64,000 bases of DNA from Hydrogenophaga sp. GTDB lineage: Bacteria; Pseudomonadota; Gammaproteobacteria; Burkholderiales; Burkholderiaceae_C. Under the pieces are notes generated by a model that was not told the origin of the DNA, ran no database searches, and saw only the letters and a list, made by a program, of their open reading frames with translations. Position numbers and translations under genes: made by a program. The stretch covers positions 23,202 to 87,201 of the forward strand of contig JAGXSV010000075.1 of NCBI GenBank assembly GCA_018333605.1. The letters are read 5' to 3'. Below are positions 12,003 through 21,088 of the stretch, piece by piece. Each line of letters begins with the position of its first letter. Within the stretch, counting starts at the first letter, position 1.

Positions 12003-12272
12003 ATGAATACCGTGGACCTGACCGACAACCACCGCCGCTACTGGCGCAAGAACCTCCGCATCACGGGTGTGTTGCTGGCCATCTGGTTTGTGGTCACCTT
12101 CGTTGTGAGCTACTTTGCCCGCGAACTGAGTTTCAGTTTTTTTGGTTGGCCATTCAGCTTCTGGATGGGTGCCCAGGGCGCGTTGGTGGTGTACTGCCTG
12201 ATCATTGGTTTTTACGCTTGGTACATGAACCGCCTCGATATTGAGCACGGTGTTGACGAAATCGAGGACTGA
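12003..12272 (+). CDS. DUF4212 protein (small partner of SSS symporter)
   Basis: MNTVDLTDNHRRYWRKNLRITGVLLAIWFVVTFVVSYFARELSFSFFGWPFSFWMGAQGALVVYCLIIGFYAWYMNRLDIEHGVDE; directly upstream of the symporter. Confidence 0.9.
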   Translation: MNTVDLTDNHRRYWRKNLRITGVLLAIWFVVTFVVSYFARELSFSFFGWPFSFWMGAQGALVVYCLIIGFYAWYMNRLDIEHGVDEIED

Positions 12273-12276
12273 AGGC

Positions 12277-14394
12277 GTGGCCGGCAGCTCAGATTCGGGC
12301 TCCGCCAGCGGCAAAGGCGCGGCCAACCGGGCCTTCCGCCAGCAGCTCAACAAGGTCTACACGTGGTACACGGGCGGTTTCTTCGTCTTTGTGATCGCCC
12401 TGGCCATCTTGGAGCAGCTCGGGCTTTCGCGAGAATGGATCGGCTTCATCTTTTTGCTGGCCACCATCGGCTTGTACGCGGGCATCGGCATCATGAGCCG
12501 CACCACCGACGCGACCGAATACTACGTGGCCGGGCGGCGTGTACCAGCGGTCTACAACGGCATGGCCACCGGTGCCGACTGGATGTCGGCCGCCTCGTTC
12601 ATTGGCATGGCCGGTACGCTGTACCTCACGGGATACAGCGGCTTGGCTTTCATCATGGGCTGGACGGGGGGATACTGTCTGGTGGCGCTGTTGCTGGCGC
12701 CTTATCTACGCAAGTTTGGGCAGTTCACCATTCCCGACTTTCTGGGCGAGCGCTACGGTGGCAACATGCCGCGTTTCATCGGCATTTTCGCGGCCATTCT
12801 GTGCTCGTTTACTTATGTGGTGGCGCAGATTTATGGCGTCGGCCTGATCACGTCCCGCCTCACCGGCGTGGCCTTTGAGCTTGGCGTTTTTCTGGGCCTG
12901 GGCGGTATTTTGGTGTGCTCTTTCCTGGGCGGGATGCGAGCCGTCACCTGGACGCAGGTAGCCCAATACATCGTCCTGATCGTGGCCTACCTGATTCCCG
13001 TGGTGTGGCTGTCGGTCAAGCAGGCGAATTTCCCCTTGCCGCAGGTCATCTATGGTTATCAGCTGGAAAAAGTCACAGCCAAAGAAAAGCTGCTGACCAA
13101 CGACCCCAAAGAGCTGGAGGTTCGCGACATCTTCAGGGAGCGTGCCGCAGAGCTGACGGAAAAACTGAAAGACCCAGGCGCAGCACTGAAGGCGGATAAG
13201 GCTGCGGCTGAAGCCAAGCTGGCTGAGCTGAGGGCGGCCAACGTACCGTCCAGGACGGTATCCACGGCCGAACGAGCGGTGTCATCCTTGCCCAGGGACG
13301 AAGCATCAGCCAAAGCCGCCTGGACCCGAGACAAGGCTCTGGCCGAAACCAAATCCATGCCCCTGAATGGCATGCCGCCCCACGCGGCGCAGTTTGCAGG
13401 TGATCCGAAAGGCAACGCCCAGGAGAAAGCGGCCTACGACAACTCGCGCCGCAACTTCCTTGCTTTGATCTTTTGCCTGATGATCGGCACGGCAGCCCTG
13501 CCGCACATCTTGATGCGCTACTACACCGTGCCCAGCGTGAAGGAGGCCCGGCAGTCCGTCACCTGGTCGTTGTTTTTCATTTTTTTGCTTTATTTCACCG
13601 CGCCCGCCCTGGCTGTGCTGGTGAAGTATGAGGTGTTTCATGTGCTGATCGGCACGCCCATCGATCAGTTGCCCGCCTGGGTGGCGTCCTGGAACAAGGT
13701 CGATCCGAGCCTGATGTCGATCACAGACGTCAACAAGGACGGCATTTTGCAGCTCAATGAGATGAGCATCGGCGGCGACATCATCGTTCTGGCCACGGCC
13801 GAAATTGGTGGTCTCCCTTACGTCATATCGGGCCTGGTGGCTGCCGGTGGCCTGGCAGCGGCCTTGTCAACCGCCGACGGCTTGTTGCTGACGATCGCCA
13901 ACGCGTTATCGCACGATTTGTATTACAAAATGATCAACCCCAACGCTTCCACAGCCCGCCGCGTGACCATCTCCAAGGTGTTGTTGCTGATGGTGGCGCT
14001 GGTGGCGGCTTATGTGGCGGCGCAGAAGCCTGCCGATATTTTGTTTCTGGTCTCGGCCGCTTTTTCGTTTGCTGCGGCCGCATTTTTCCCCGCGTTGGTG
14101 CTGGGTATTTTCTGGAAGCGGGCCACCGGCATCGCTGCTTCGTTAGGCATGATCGCGGGCTTGGGTGTCACTTTCTATTACATGGTGACCACGCAGCCCT
14201 GGTTGCGAGACGTGTTTGGCGTGACCAAGCCCATAGAGCTGTGGTGGGGCATCCTGCCCATTTCGGCCGGGGTTTTTGGGGTTCCGCTGGGCTTTGCGGT
14301 GATCATTTTCATCAGCTGGGTGACGCCAGCGCCCAGCCGCAAGGTGCAGCAACTGGTGGAGCATGTGCGCTACCCCAGCCTGCGAGAGCTTTGA
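12277..14394 (+). CDS. Sodium:solute symporter, VC_2705-type (acetate-permease-like)
   Basis: SSS motifs TDATEYYVAGRRVPAVYNGMATGADWMSAASFIGMAG and GLVAAGGLAAALSTADGLLLTIANALSHDLY. Probable GTG start at 12277 just after the DUF4212 stop. Confidence 0.9.
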   Translation: MAGSSDSGSASGKGAANRAFRQQLNKVYTWYTGGFFVFVIALAILEQLGLSREWIGFIFLLATIGLYAGIGIMSRTTDATEYYVAGRRVPAVYNGMATGADWMSAASFIGMAGTLYLTGYSGLAFIMGWTGGYCLVALLLAPYLRKFGQFTIPDFLGERYGGNMPRFIGIFAAILCSFTYVVAQIYGVGLITSRLTGVAFELGVFLGLGGILVCSFLGGMRAVTWTQVAQYIVLIVAYLIPVVWLSVKQANFPLPQVIYGYQLEKVTAKEKLLTNDPKELEVRDIFRERAAELTEKLKDPGAALKADKAAAEAKLAELRAANVPSRTVSTAERAVSSLPRDEASAKAAWTRDKALAETKSMPLNGMPPHAAQFAGDPKGNAQEKAAYDNSRRNFLALIFCLMIGTAALPHILMRYYTVPSVKEARQSVTWSLFFIFLLYFTAPALAVLVKYEVFHVLIGTPIDQLPAWVASWNKVDPSLMSITDVNKDGILQLNEMSIGGDIIVLATAEIGGLPYVISGLVAAGGLAAALSTADGLLLTIANALSHDLYYKMINPNASTARRVTISKVLLLMVALVAAYVAAQKPADILFLVSAAFSFAAAAFFPALVLGIFWKRATGIAASLGMIAGLGVTFYYMVTTQPWLRDVFGVTKPIELWWGILPISAGVFGVPLGFAVIIFISWVTPAPSRKVQQLVEHVRYPSLREL

Positions 14395-14468
14395 TCGTGA
14401 GACCTGCAGACGCCTGATCTGTCGCGCCCCAACGCCAAGGTGCATTCCCGGCGTCGATCGGGCGAGTT

Positions 14469-14498
14469 TTGCCAGAGCCCAGATTTTCTTGTTAGAAT
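14469..14498 (+). promoter_or_regulatory. Predicted sigma70 promoter of the rpsF operon
   Basis: TTGCCA (14469-14474), 18-nt spacer, TAGAAT (14493-14498). Confidence 0.6.
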
Positions 14499-14512
14499 CG
14501 CGGGCTTGCCTT

Positions 14513-14548
14513 GCCGCACCCCAAACAGACGCTGGGGGCGGCTTTTTT
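14513..14548 (+). promoter_or_regulatory. Terminator-like hairpin in the rpsF 5' leader (attenuator candidate)
   Basis: GCCGC(A)CCCC-aaacagacgct-GGGGGCGGC-TTTTTT between the promoter and the rpsF ATG. Confidence 0.55.
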
Positions 14549-14565
14549 ATCCACAAGGAGAGTCT

Positions 14566-14940
14566 ATGCGTCATTACGAAATCGTTTTGCTGATCCACCC
14601 GGATCAAAGCGAACAAGTTCCGGCCATGCTGGAGCGCTACAAGGGCATGATCACGGCTGGCAACGGCAAGATCCACCGCGTTGAAGACTGGGGTCGCCGT
14701 CAAATGGCCTACCAGATCAACAAGCTGTCCAAGGCCCACTACCTGTGCGTCAACATCGAAGCCGATCAGGCCGTGATGGCTGAACTGGAGCATGCCTTCA
14801 AGTTCAACGACGCTGTGCTGCGACACCTCACCGTGCTCAAGAAGAAAGCCGATACCGGCCCATCTTCCATGATGAAGTCGGTCGAGCGCGAAGAAGCCCG
14901 CAAGTCCCAGCAACAACCGCAGGAACAGGCCGCGGCGTAA
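14566..14940 (+). CDS. rpsF: 30S ribosomal protein S6
   Basis: [29 protein letters not shown]...[52 protein letters not shown]. Confidence 0.97.
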   Translation: MRHYEIVLLIHPDQSEQVPAMLERYKGMITAGNGKIHRVEDWGRRQMAYQINKLSKAHYLCVNIEADQAVMAELEHAFKFNDAVLRHLTVLKKKADTGPSSMMKSVEREEARKSQQQPQEQAAA

Positions 14941-14965
14941 CAGCGCCGCGTGACGTCGTCAGCGG

Positions 14966-15253
14966 GTGAACCAACTTCAACTGTCGGCCGTGGTGGTGCA
15001 GGTGCAGAGCCTGCGGTACACGCCAGCTGGCATACCGGCTCTCAACATCGTGCTCGAACACGATTCTGAGACCGTTGAAATGGACACCCCCCGGCTCGTG
15101 AAATTGCAACTGAGGGCTGTGGCTTTTGGTGCGCAGGCAGAGGTATTGTCCCGCCAGGGGCTCGACTCGGCTTGTGAATTTCGCGGCTTCCTGACGAACG
15201 CCCGCAACGGCAAAGGCGTTGTGTTCCATATCCAAGATTTCAGCAAGACATAG
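14966..15253 (+). CDS. priB: Primosomal replication protein N
   Basis: 95 aa OB-fold SSB-like protein between rpsF and rpsR; GTG start. Confidence 0.88.
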   Translation: MNQLQLSAVVVQVQSLRYTPAGIPALNIVLEHDSETVEMDTPRLVKLQLRAVAFGAQAEVLSRQGLDSACEFRGFLTNARNGKGVVFHIQDFSKT

Positions 15254-15264
15254 GAAGGCCCATC

Positions 15265-15546
15265 ATGGCTGCACCAAAACGTTTCAACAAAGACAAGCGC
15301 CCCAAGCGCAACACCCAATCGCTGCTGTTCAAGCGCAAGCGCTTCTGCCGCTTCACGGTGGCCAACGTCGAAGAAGTTGACTACAAGGACGTCGATGTCC
15401 TGCGCGACTTCATCGCCGAAAACGGCAAGATCATTCCCGCGCGCCTGACCGGCACGCGCGCCTTCTACCAGCGTCAGGTCAACACCGCCATCAAGCGTGC
15501 GCGCTTCCTGGCCATGTTGCCTTACAGCGACCAGCACCGCGTCTGA
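15265..15546 (+). CDS. rpsR: 30S ribosomal protein S18
   Basis: [64 protein letters not shown]. Confidence 0.97.
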   Translation: MAAPKRFNKDKRPKRNTQSLLFKRKRFCRFTVANVEEVDYKDVDVLRDFIAENGKIIPARLTGTRAFYQRQVNTAIKRARFLAMLPYSDQHRV

Positions 15547-15559
15547 AAGAGAGCCTGAC

Positions 15560-16012
15560 ATGCAAATCATTCTGCTCGACAAAGTTACCAATCTCGGCGC
15601 CCTGGGCGATGTGGTCAAGGTCAAAGACGGTTACGCACGTAACTTCCTGATCCCCACCGGCCGCGCACGCCGCGCTACCTCCAACGCCATCGCCGAATTC
15701 GAAGCGCGCCGCGCCGAACTCGAAAAAGTGGCCGCCGCCAAGCACGCAGAGGCCGCCGCCTTGGGCGAAAAGCTGTCGGCCGTGACGGTCAAGCTCTCGC
15801 AAAAAGCGGGTGTGGACGGCCGCCTGTTTGGTTCTGTCACCAACCACGACGTGTCTGAAGAGCTGAACAAGCTGGGCTTCGCTGTGAACAAGTCGCAAGT
15901 GCGCATGCCCAATGGCCCGCTGAAGCTGGTGGGCGACTACACGGTGAGTGTGCACCTGCACACCGATGTGACGGTCGATGTCAACGTCTCGGTGCTCGGC
16001 GAAACCGCCTGA
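15560..16012 (+). CDS. rplI: 50S ribosomal protein L9
   Basis: [40 protein letters not shown]...; ATG 15560. Confidence 0.97.
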   Translation: MQIILLDKVTNLGALGDVVKVKDGYARNFLIPTGRARRATSNAIAEFEARRAELEKVAAAKHAEAAALGEKLSAVTVKLSQKAGVDGRLFGSVTNHDVSEELNKLGFAVNKSQVRMPNGPLKLVGDYTVSVHLHTDVTVDVNVSVLGETA

Positions 16013-16050
16013 TCAACCGGTGCTGGCGCGCAAGCGCCGCACCCAAAAAG

Positions 16051-16080
16051 CCGCCGCGCCTTCGGGTCGGCGGTTTTTTT
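16051..16080 (+). terminator. Rho-independent terminator after rplI
   Basis: CCGCCG-cgccttcgggt-CGGCGG-TTTTTTT. Confidence 0.85.
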
Positions 16081-16261
16081 CATGGCGCTGAACCTCGCGG
16101 CAGGTTGTCCTGTGGGCTGCAAGTCTTTGACACCCGCTTCGCACAAGTTATCCCGCGAAGTCAACGGGCAGTCCACCGAATACCCACCGGTTGTGCACAG
16201 ACTTGTCCCATGACTTCTGATCGCTCAGGCCGTACCATTGCCAGTCACTCAAAGAAAGCCC

Positions 16262-17689
16262 ATGGCTGCTGTTTTTTCCGATTCTTTTTCTTCTTTTGAT
16301 GCCGGCCTGGATGCGGCGGGCATGGGTATTGATCGCCAGGTGGCCCAGCTGCGCGTGCCTCCGCACTCGATTGAGTCCGAGTCCAGCGTGCTGGGCGGCC
16401 TGTTGCTCGACAACGGCGCCTGGGACCGGGTGGCCGACCTGCTCAACGAGTCTGACTTTTACCGTTACGAACACCGCCTGACGTATTCGGCCATCGCCAC
16501 ACTGGTGAATGCCAGCAAGCCCGCCGATGTTGTCACGGTCTATGAGCACCTGCAAAACCTGGGCAAGGCCGACGAGGCTGGCGGCCTTGCCTACCTGAAC
16601 TCACTGGCGCAGTATGTGCCGAGCGCGGCCAACATCCGTCGATACGCCGAGATCGTGCGCGAGCGCGCCATCCTGCGCAAGCTGATCACCGCCAGCGACG
16701 AAATTGCCACCTCGGCTTTCAACACGCAAGGCCGACCGGTGGACAAGATACTGGACGAGGCCGAGCAAAAAATCTTCCATATTGGGGAAGAGGGCTCACG
16801 CATGAAGGAGGGTTTTCAAGGCATGGACACGCTCGTGGTCGAGTTGCTCGACCGTGTGCAGGAAATGGCCGACAACCCCAACGACGTCACGGGTGTGCCA
16901 ACGGGTTTTGTCGATCTCGACCGCATGACCTCGGGCCTTCAGGCGGGTGACTTGATCGTGTTGGCGGCGCGACCCTCCATGGGAAAAACGGCGTTTGCCA
17001 TCAATATTGCCGAGCATGTTGCGCTGAATGAAGGCCTGCCTGTCGCGGTCTTCTCCATGGAGATGGGCGCGTCCCAGTTGGCTGTGCGTATCGTAGGCTC
17101 CATTGGGCGCATCAACCAGAGCCACCTGCGCAGCGGAAAACTCACCGACGACGAGTGGCCACGCCTGACAGAAGCGATTGAAAAACTGCGCAACGTGTCG
17201 CTGCATATTGACGAGACGCCTGGTCTGACCCCCAGTGTGCTGCGGGCCAATGCCCGGCGCTTGTCGCGCCAGTGCGGCAAGCTCGGGCTGATCGTGGTGG
17301 ACTATTTGCAGCTCATGAGTGGCAGCGGTTCTGATGGCGACAATAGGGCGTCCGAGCTGGGCGAGATTTCGCGCGGTTTGAAAATGCTCGCCAAAGAGTT
17401 GCAGTGCCCAGTGATTGCGCTTTCGCAGCTCAACCGATCGGTGGAGACACGCACCGACAAGCGCCCCATGATGAGCGACTTGCGTGAATCGGGCGCCATC
17501 GAGCAGGACGCCGACATCATCATGTTCATCTACCGCGACGAGTACTACACCAAGGACGCTTGCAAGGAGCCGGGCGTGGCCGAGATCATCATCGGTAAGC
17601 AGCGAAACGGGCCCACCGGTACTGTGAAGCTGGCCTTCCTGAACATGCTCACACGCTTTGAAAGTCTGGCTGGCGGCGGCGATTACTGA
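16262..17689 (+). CDS. dnaB: Replicative DNA helicase
   Basis: VPPHSIESESSVLGGLLLDN-type N-terminus; Walker A ARPSMGKTAFA; LIVVDYLQLM. Confidence 0.97.
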   Translation: MAAVFSDSFSSFDAGLDAAGMGIDRQVAQLRVPPHSIESESSVLGGLLLDNGAWDRVADLLNESDFYRYEHRLTYSAIATLVNASKPADVVTVYEHLQNLGKADEAGGLAYLNSLAQYVPSAANIRRYAEIVRERAILRKLITASDEIATSAFNTQGRPVDKILDEAEQKIFHIGEEGSRMKEGFQGMDTLVVELLDRVQEMADNPNDVTGVPTGFVDLDRMTSGLQAGDLIVLAARPSMGKTAFAINIAEHVALNEGLPVAVFSMEMGASQLAVRIVGSIGRINQSHLRSGKLTDDEWPRLTEAIEKLRNVSLHIDETPGLTPSVLRANARRLSRQCGKLGLIVVDYLQLMSGSGSDGDNRASELGEISRGLKMLAKELQCPVIALSQLNRSVETRTDKRPMMSDLRESGAIEQDADIIMFIYRDEYYTKDACKEPGVAEIIIGKQRNGPTGTVKLAFLNMLTRFESLAGGGDY

Positions 17690-17710
17690 TCTGCGTTGCG
17701 CTCAGCAAAA

Positions 17711-17733
17711 AACCCGGCTTTCGCCGGGTTCTT
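17711..17733 (+). terminator. Rho-independent terminator after dnaB
   Basis: AACCCGGC-tttc-GCCGGGTT-CTT. Confidence 0.7.
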
Positions 17734-17764
17734 CAGACATCTTGGCTTGTCTGCACCCGCGGCG

Positions 17765-19591
17765 TCAAAGCACCTCACTGGCGAAGTCCGCCAGCCTGGA
17801 GCGTTCACCGCGCGCCAGCGTGATGTGCCCGCCATGCGGCCAGCCCTTGAAGCGGTCCACCGCGTAGGTTAAGCCTGATGAACCCTCGGTGAGGTAGGGC
17901 GTGTCGATTTGTGCGAGATTGCCCATGCAGATGATCTTGGTGCCGGGTCCGGCGCGGGTGATCAACGTCTTCATTTGCTTGGGTGTCAGGTTCTGCGCTT
18001 CATCAATGATCACATACTTGTTCATGAACGTTCGGCCGCGCATGAAATTCATGCTCTTGATCTTGACCCGGCTGCGCACCAGTTCGTTGGTCGCAGCGCG
18101 GCCCCATTCACCCGCGTTACCGCCGTCACCCTTGGCCAGGAACTCTAGGTTGTCATCCAGGGCACCCATCCAAGGGCCCATCTTCTCCTCTTCCGTGCCG
18201 GGCAGAAAACCGATGTCTTCGCCCACGCTCACTGTGGCACGGGTCATGATGATCTCGGTGTAACGCCGTTCGTCCAGTACCTGCGTGAGGCCGCTGGCCA
18301 GCGCCATCAGCGTCTTGCCTGTGCCGGCAGTACCGGCCAAGGTCACGAAATCGATCTCAGGATCCATCAGCAGGTTGAGAGCGAAGTTTTGTTCGCGGTT
18401 GCGGCTCGCCACGCCCCACACGGCATTTTTCAGGTGGGTGTAGTCTTTCAGCGTCTTGAGCACCGCGGTTTTGTCGCGAATCTCGGTGACCCGGGCGTAG
18501 AGCGAAGGCTCGCCCGGGGCCTCAAAGTAGACGAACTGATTGATATAGAACTGTCCCACGGTCGGTCCACTCACCCGGTAAAACGTGTGGCTGCCGCTGG
18601 CCCAGCTTTCAATCGTCTTGTTTTGGCGCGTCCAGAAGTCCTGCGGCAAGGCCAGGGTACCGGCGTATAACAGTTCGCCATCGTCCAGTGTCTTGTCGTT
18701 TTCGTAGTCTTCAGCCGCCAGCCCCAATGCCCGCGCTTTCACGCGCATGTTGATGTCCTTGGACACCAAGATCACATCTCGTAGCGGGTATTTCTCCCTG
18801 AGGGCATGCACGACACCCAAAATCTGGTTGTCCGCTTTGCCCTGGGGCAGGCTCGATGGCAGCTGGGCATCCAGTGGTTCGGTCTGGAAGAAGAGCAGGC
18901 CCCGCGCTGACTGATGGCCCGTGGCCGATAGCTTGAGCCCCTTGGTCAAGTCGCCGCCTTGCTGGGCCACCAGCGCGTCCAGTGTCCGGCTGGTCTGGCG
19001 GCCATTCCGTGCCACTTCGGTCATGCCCTTTTTGTGTCCGTCAAGCTCCTCGAGCACGATCATGGGCAGAAAAATATCGTGTTCCTCAAAGCGGAACAAG
19101 CTCGTGGGATCGTGCAGCAACACATTGGTGTCGAGAACGAACAGGCGTGAGCCGCCCGCCGTGCCCGACTTGCTTCTGCTCGAGCGGCGGTTGCTGGCGA
19201 CGGGTGCTGCCCGTTTTGTGCTGTCGCTCACGCGGGTTTGGCCGGGTTCGCCGCGATCCTCGTTTGCGAACACCTCAGTACGCGGTGTCTCTTGCAATGG
19301 TGCGGTGCGAAATGCTGCTGAAGGGGGTTCAACCTGTGGGGCCAAGGGGGCAGGGGTCGCCGACTGAAGCGTTTTTCGGCTTCGCGACTTGGGTCGAGCG
19401 TTACTCGGGCTTGGCGTTGTCTCTGCCGCAAGGGCCGAGGTTCGGGCAGGCACCACGCTGACCGCAGACGATACCGGCTCGGCGGATTCGCGCATGGGTG
19501 CCAGGTCCATGGACTCGTTGGCCGGCTTGCGTTTGTAAACGTCTGGAGACAACAAAGTGGCACGTTTGGTGGGGGCTGGTGGCAGTGGCAT
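17765..19591 (-). CDS. PIN-PhoH fusion ATPase (PhoH2-type)
   Basis: PIN domain RLFVLDTNVLLHDPTSLFRFEEHDIFLPMIVLEELDGHKKG; PhoH ATPase VTLAGTAGTGKTLMALA and VIIDEAQNLTPKQMKTLITRAGPGTKIICMGNLAQIDTPYL. Confidence 0.92.
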   Translation of the reverse strand: MPLPPAPTKRATLLSPDVYKRKPANESMDLAPMRESAEPVSSAVSVVPARTSALAAETTPSPSNARPKSRSRKTLQSATPAPLAPQVEPPSAAFRTAPLQETPRTEVFANEDRGEPGQTRVSDSTKRAAPVASNRRSSRSKSGTAGGSRLFVLDTNVLLHDPTSLFRFEEHDIFLPMIVLEELDGHKKGMTEVARNGRQTSRTLDALVAQQGGDLTKGLKLSATGHQSARGLLFFQTEPLDAQLPSSLPQGKADNQILGVVHALREKYPLRDVILVSKDINMRVKARALGLAAEDYENDKTLDDGELLYAGTLALPQDFWTRQNKTIESWASGSHTFYRVSGPTVGQFYINQFVYFEAPGEPSLYARVTEIRDKTAVLKTLKDYTHLKNAVWGVASRNREQNFALNLLMDPEIDFVTLAGTAGTGKTLMALASGLTQVLDERRYTEIIMTRATVSVGEDIGFLPGTEEEKMGPWMGALDDNLEFLAKGDGGNAGEWGRAATNELVRSRVKIKSMNFMRGRTFMNKYVIIDEAQNLTPKQMKTLITRAGPGTKIICMGNLAQIDTPYLTEGSSGLTYAVDRFKGWPHGGHITLARGERSRLADFASEVL

Positions 19592-19620
19592 GGCGGATGT
19601 CGTTGTTCAGCTGGAGGTCA

Positions 19621-19655
19621 GAAAACAAAAAGCCGCCGGGGCGACCGGGCGGCTT
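19621..19655 (-). terminator. Rho-independent terminator after bcp (minus strand)
   Basis: On the minus strand AGCCGCC-cggtcgcccc-GGCGGCT-TTTTGTTTT. Confidence 0.7.
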
Positions 19656-19784
19656 TCGAGCTGCTGAGGGTTTTGGGGAAACTGGGAGCGGAATGGCTTC
19701 CTGATGTCATGCAAACATTATGCATGACGGGTGTGACCGTCTTTTCCTCAGGGGATCTGGGCGCTCAACACACTTTCAGACCCT

Positions 19785-20261
19785 TCAGCCAGTCTTTTTC
19801 AGCGTCTTGACGGCCTTGAGAACCTCCTCCACGTGGCCGGGTACTTTGAGTCCACGCCATTCTTGGGCGAGAACGCCGTCGGGGCCGATCAGAAAGGTGC
19901 TGCGCTCAATGCCTTTGACTTTCTTGCCGTACATGATCTTGTTTTTGACCACGCCGAACATGTGGCACATTTTCTCTTCGGTGTCGGCGATCAGCTCGAA
20001 CGGAAGTTCAAGCTTGGTTTTGAAATCGTCATGGGACTTCATGTTGTCGCGCGACACGCCGAACACCTGGGCGCCAGCCTTGACAAAATCTTTGTATTTG
20101 TCACGGAACTGCATGGCCTCGGTGGTACAGCCCGGGGTGTTGTCCTTGGGATAAAAGTACAAAACCACCGTTTGCCCAAGGTGCGTTTGGTTGCTGACCT
20201 TGATGCCACCGGTGGCCTGCGATTCAAATTCGGGAATGGGTTTATTGACAACGACTGCCAT
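19785..20261 (-). CDS. bcp: Peroxiredoxin (thiol peroxidase, Bcp/PrxQ type)
   Basis: VVLYFYPKDNTPGCTTEAMQFRDKYKDFVKAGAQVFGVSRDN. Confidence 0.93.
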   Translation of the reverse strand: MAVVVNKPIPEFESQATGGIKVSNQTHLGQTVVLYFYPKDNTPGCTTEAMQFRDKYKDFVKAGAQVFGVSRDNMKSHDDFKTKLELPFELIADTEEKMCHMFGVVKNKIMYGKKVKGIERSTFLIGPDGVLAQEWRGLKVPGHVEEVLKAVKTLKKTG

Positions 20262-20519
20262 ACTGCGTGGACCCCTGACGTAAGTTGGTGGTGATTCGTT
20301 GGCTTCCGCTCGGCTTCACAGGCTCCCGCTAGCAGCTGAGGCGCACGGGAGGCAGGCCAGGAAACAATTGGCTATTTTAACCCCGAACCGGCTTTTTGGG
20401 ACAGCCCCGGTGTCCCGGGCGCCCAAGTGGACCTTCGCTGCACACGTGCACCGGCACCACGGTGCGGTAGGTGGCAGCGCCCGGCTTTGGTTCGCACGTC
20501 CCTTGCGCGCCCGCCGCCC

Positions 20520-20900
20520 TCAGTTTTCCATTAGCAGGGCGGCGACCACACGCCGGCCTTCGCTCGCCAGAATGTTGTATGTGCGGCAGGCTGCGGCGGT
20601 GTCCATGGTTTCAACACCGATGCGCTGGGCGATGAGGCCGCTCAGCAGCGCGGGCGGTACAAAACGAAGTTTTGAACCACTGCCGAAAATCACCAACTCC
20701 GGAGCTTCGGGCATGGCGCTGGTCAGCGTTGAAAAATGTGCGACGGTGAGGTCCTCGAAACGGGAGCAAGGCCAATGCGCCAACTGGCCGGATGACGTGA
20801 GCACCAGACTCTGCGTGTGGCGCTGGCCATTGACAGCGATCCAGCCCTCACCATAGGCGGTAATGGACCGGGTATCCACATTGTCGGCGTGTAGTTTCAT
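20520..20900 (-). CDS. Mth938-like domain (DUF498) protein
   Basis: MKLHADNVDTRSITAYGEGWIAVNGQRHTQSLVLTSSG...PELVIFGSGSKLRFVPPALLSGLIAQRIGVETMDTAAACRTYNILASEGRRVVAALL. Confidence 0.85.
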   Translation of the reverse strand: MKLHADNVDTRSITAYGEGWIAVNGQRHTQSLVLTSSGQLAHWPCSRFEDLTVAHFSTLTSAMPEAPELVIFGSGSKLRFVPPALLSGLIAQRIGVETMDTAAACRTYNILASEGRRVVAALLMEN

Positions 20901-21088
20901 AGCGTGGTGTTTCGGCGACTGGCGCAAGCCTTGCGAGGGAGCGGCAGGCTGTTGCTGGTGCACAGACGCTGTGCAGAATTGTGGTCAAATTGCAGGTTTT
21001 CCCTGCTGCCGACACGTACTATAACGCCCGGCTAACCCACACAGAGTGGGTGTGCCGCTTGACCCTCTGACTCCCCTTGGGAGGAACT

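Noticed and set aside
18921-19461. Plus-strand ORFs over the phoH N-terminus
   Set aside because: They overlap the PIN-PhoH gene, whose PIN and ATPase motifs fix the coding frame on the minus strand.
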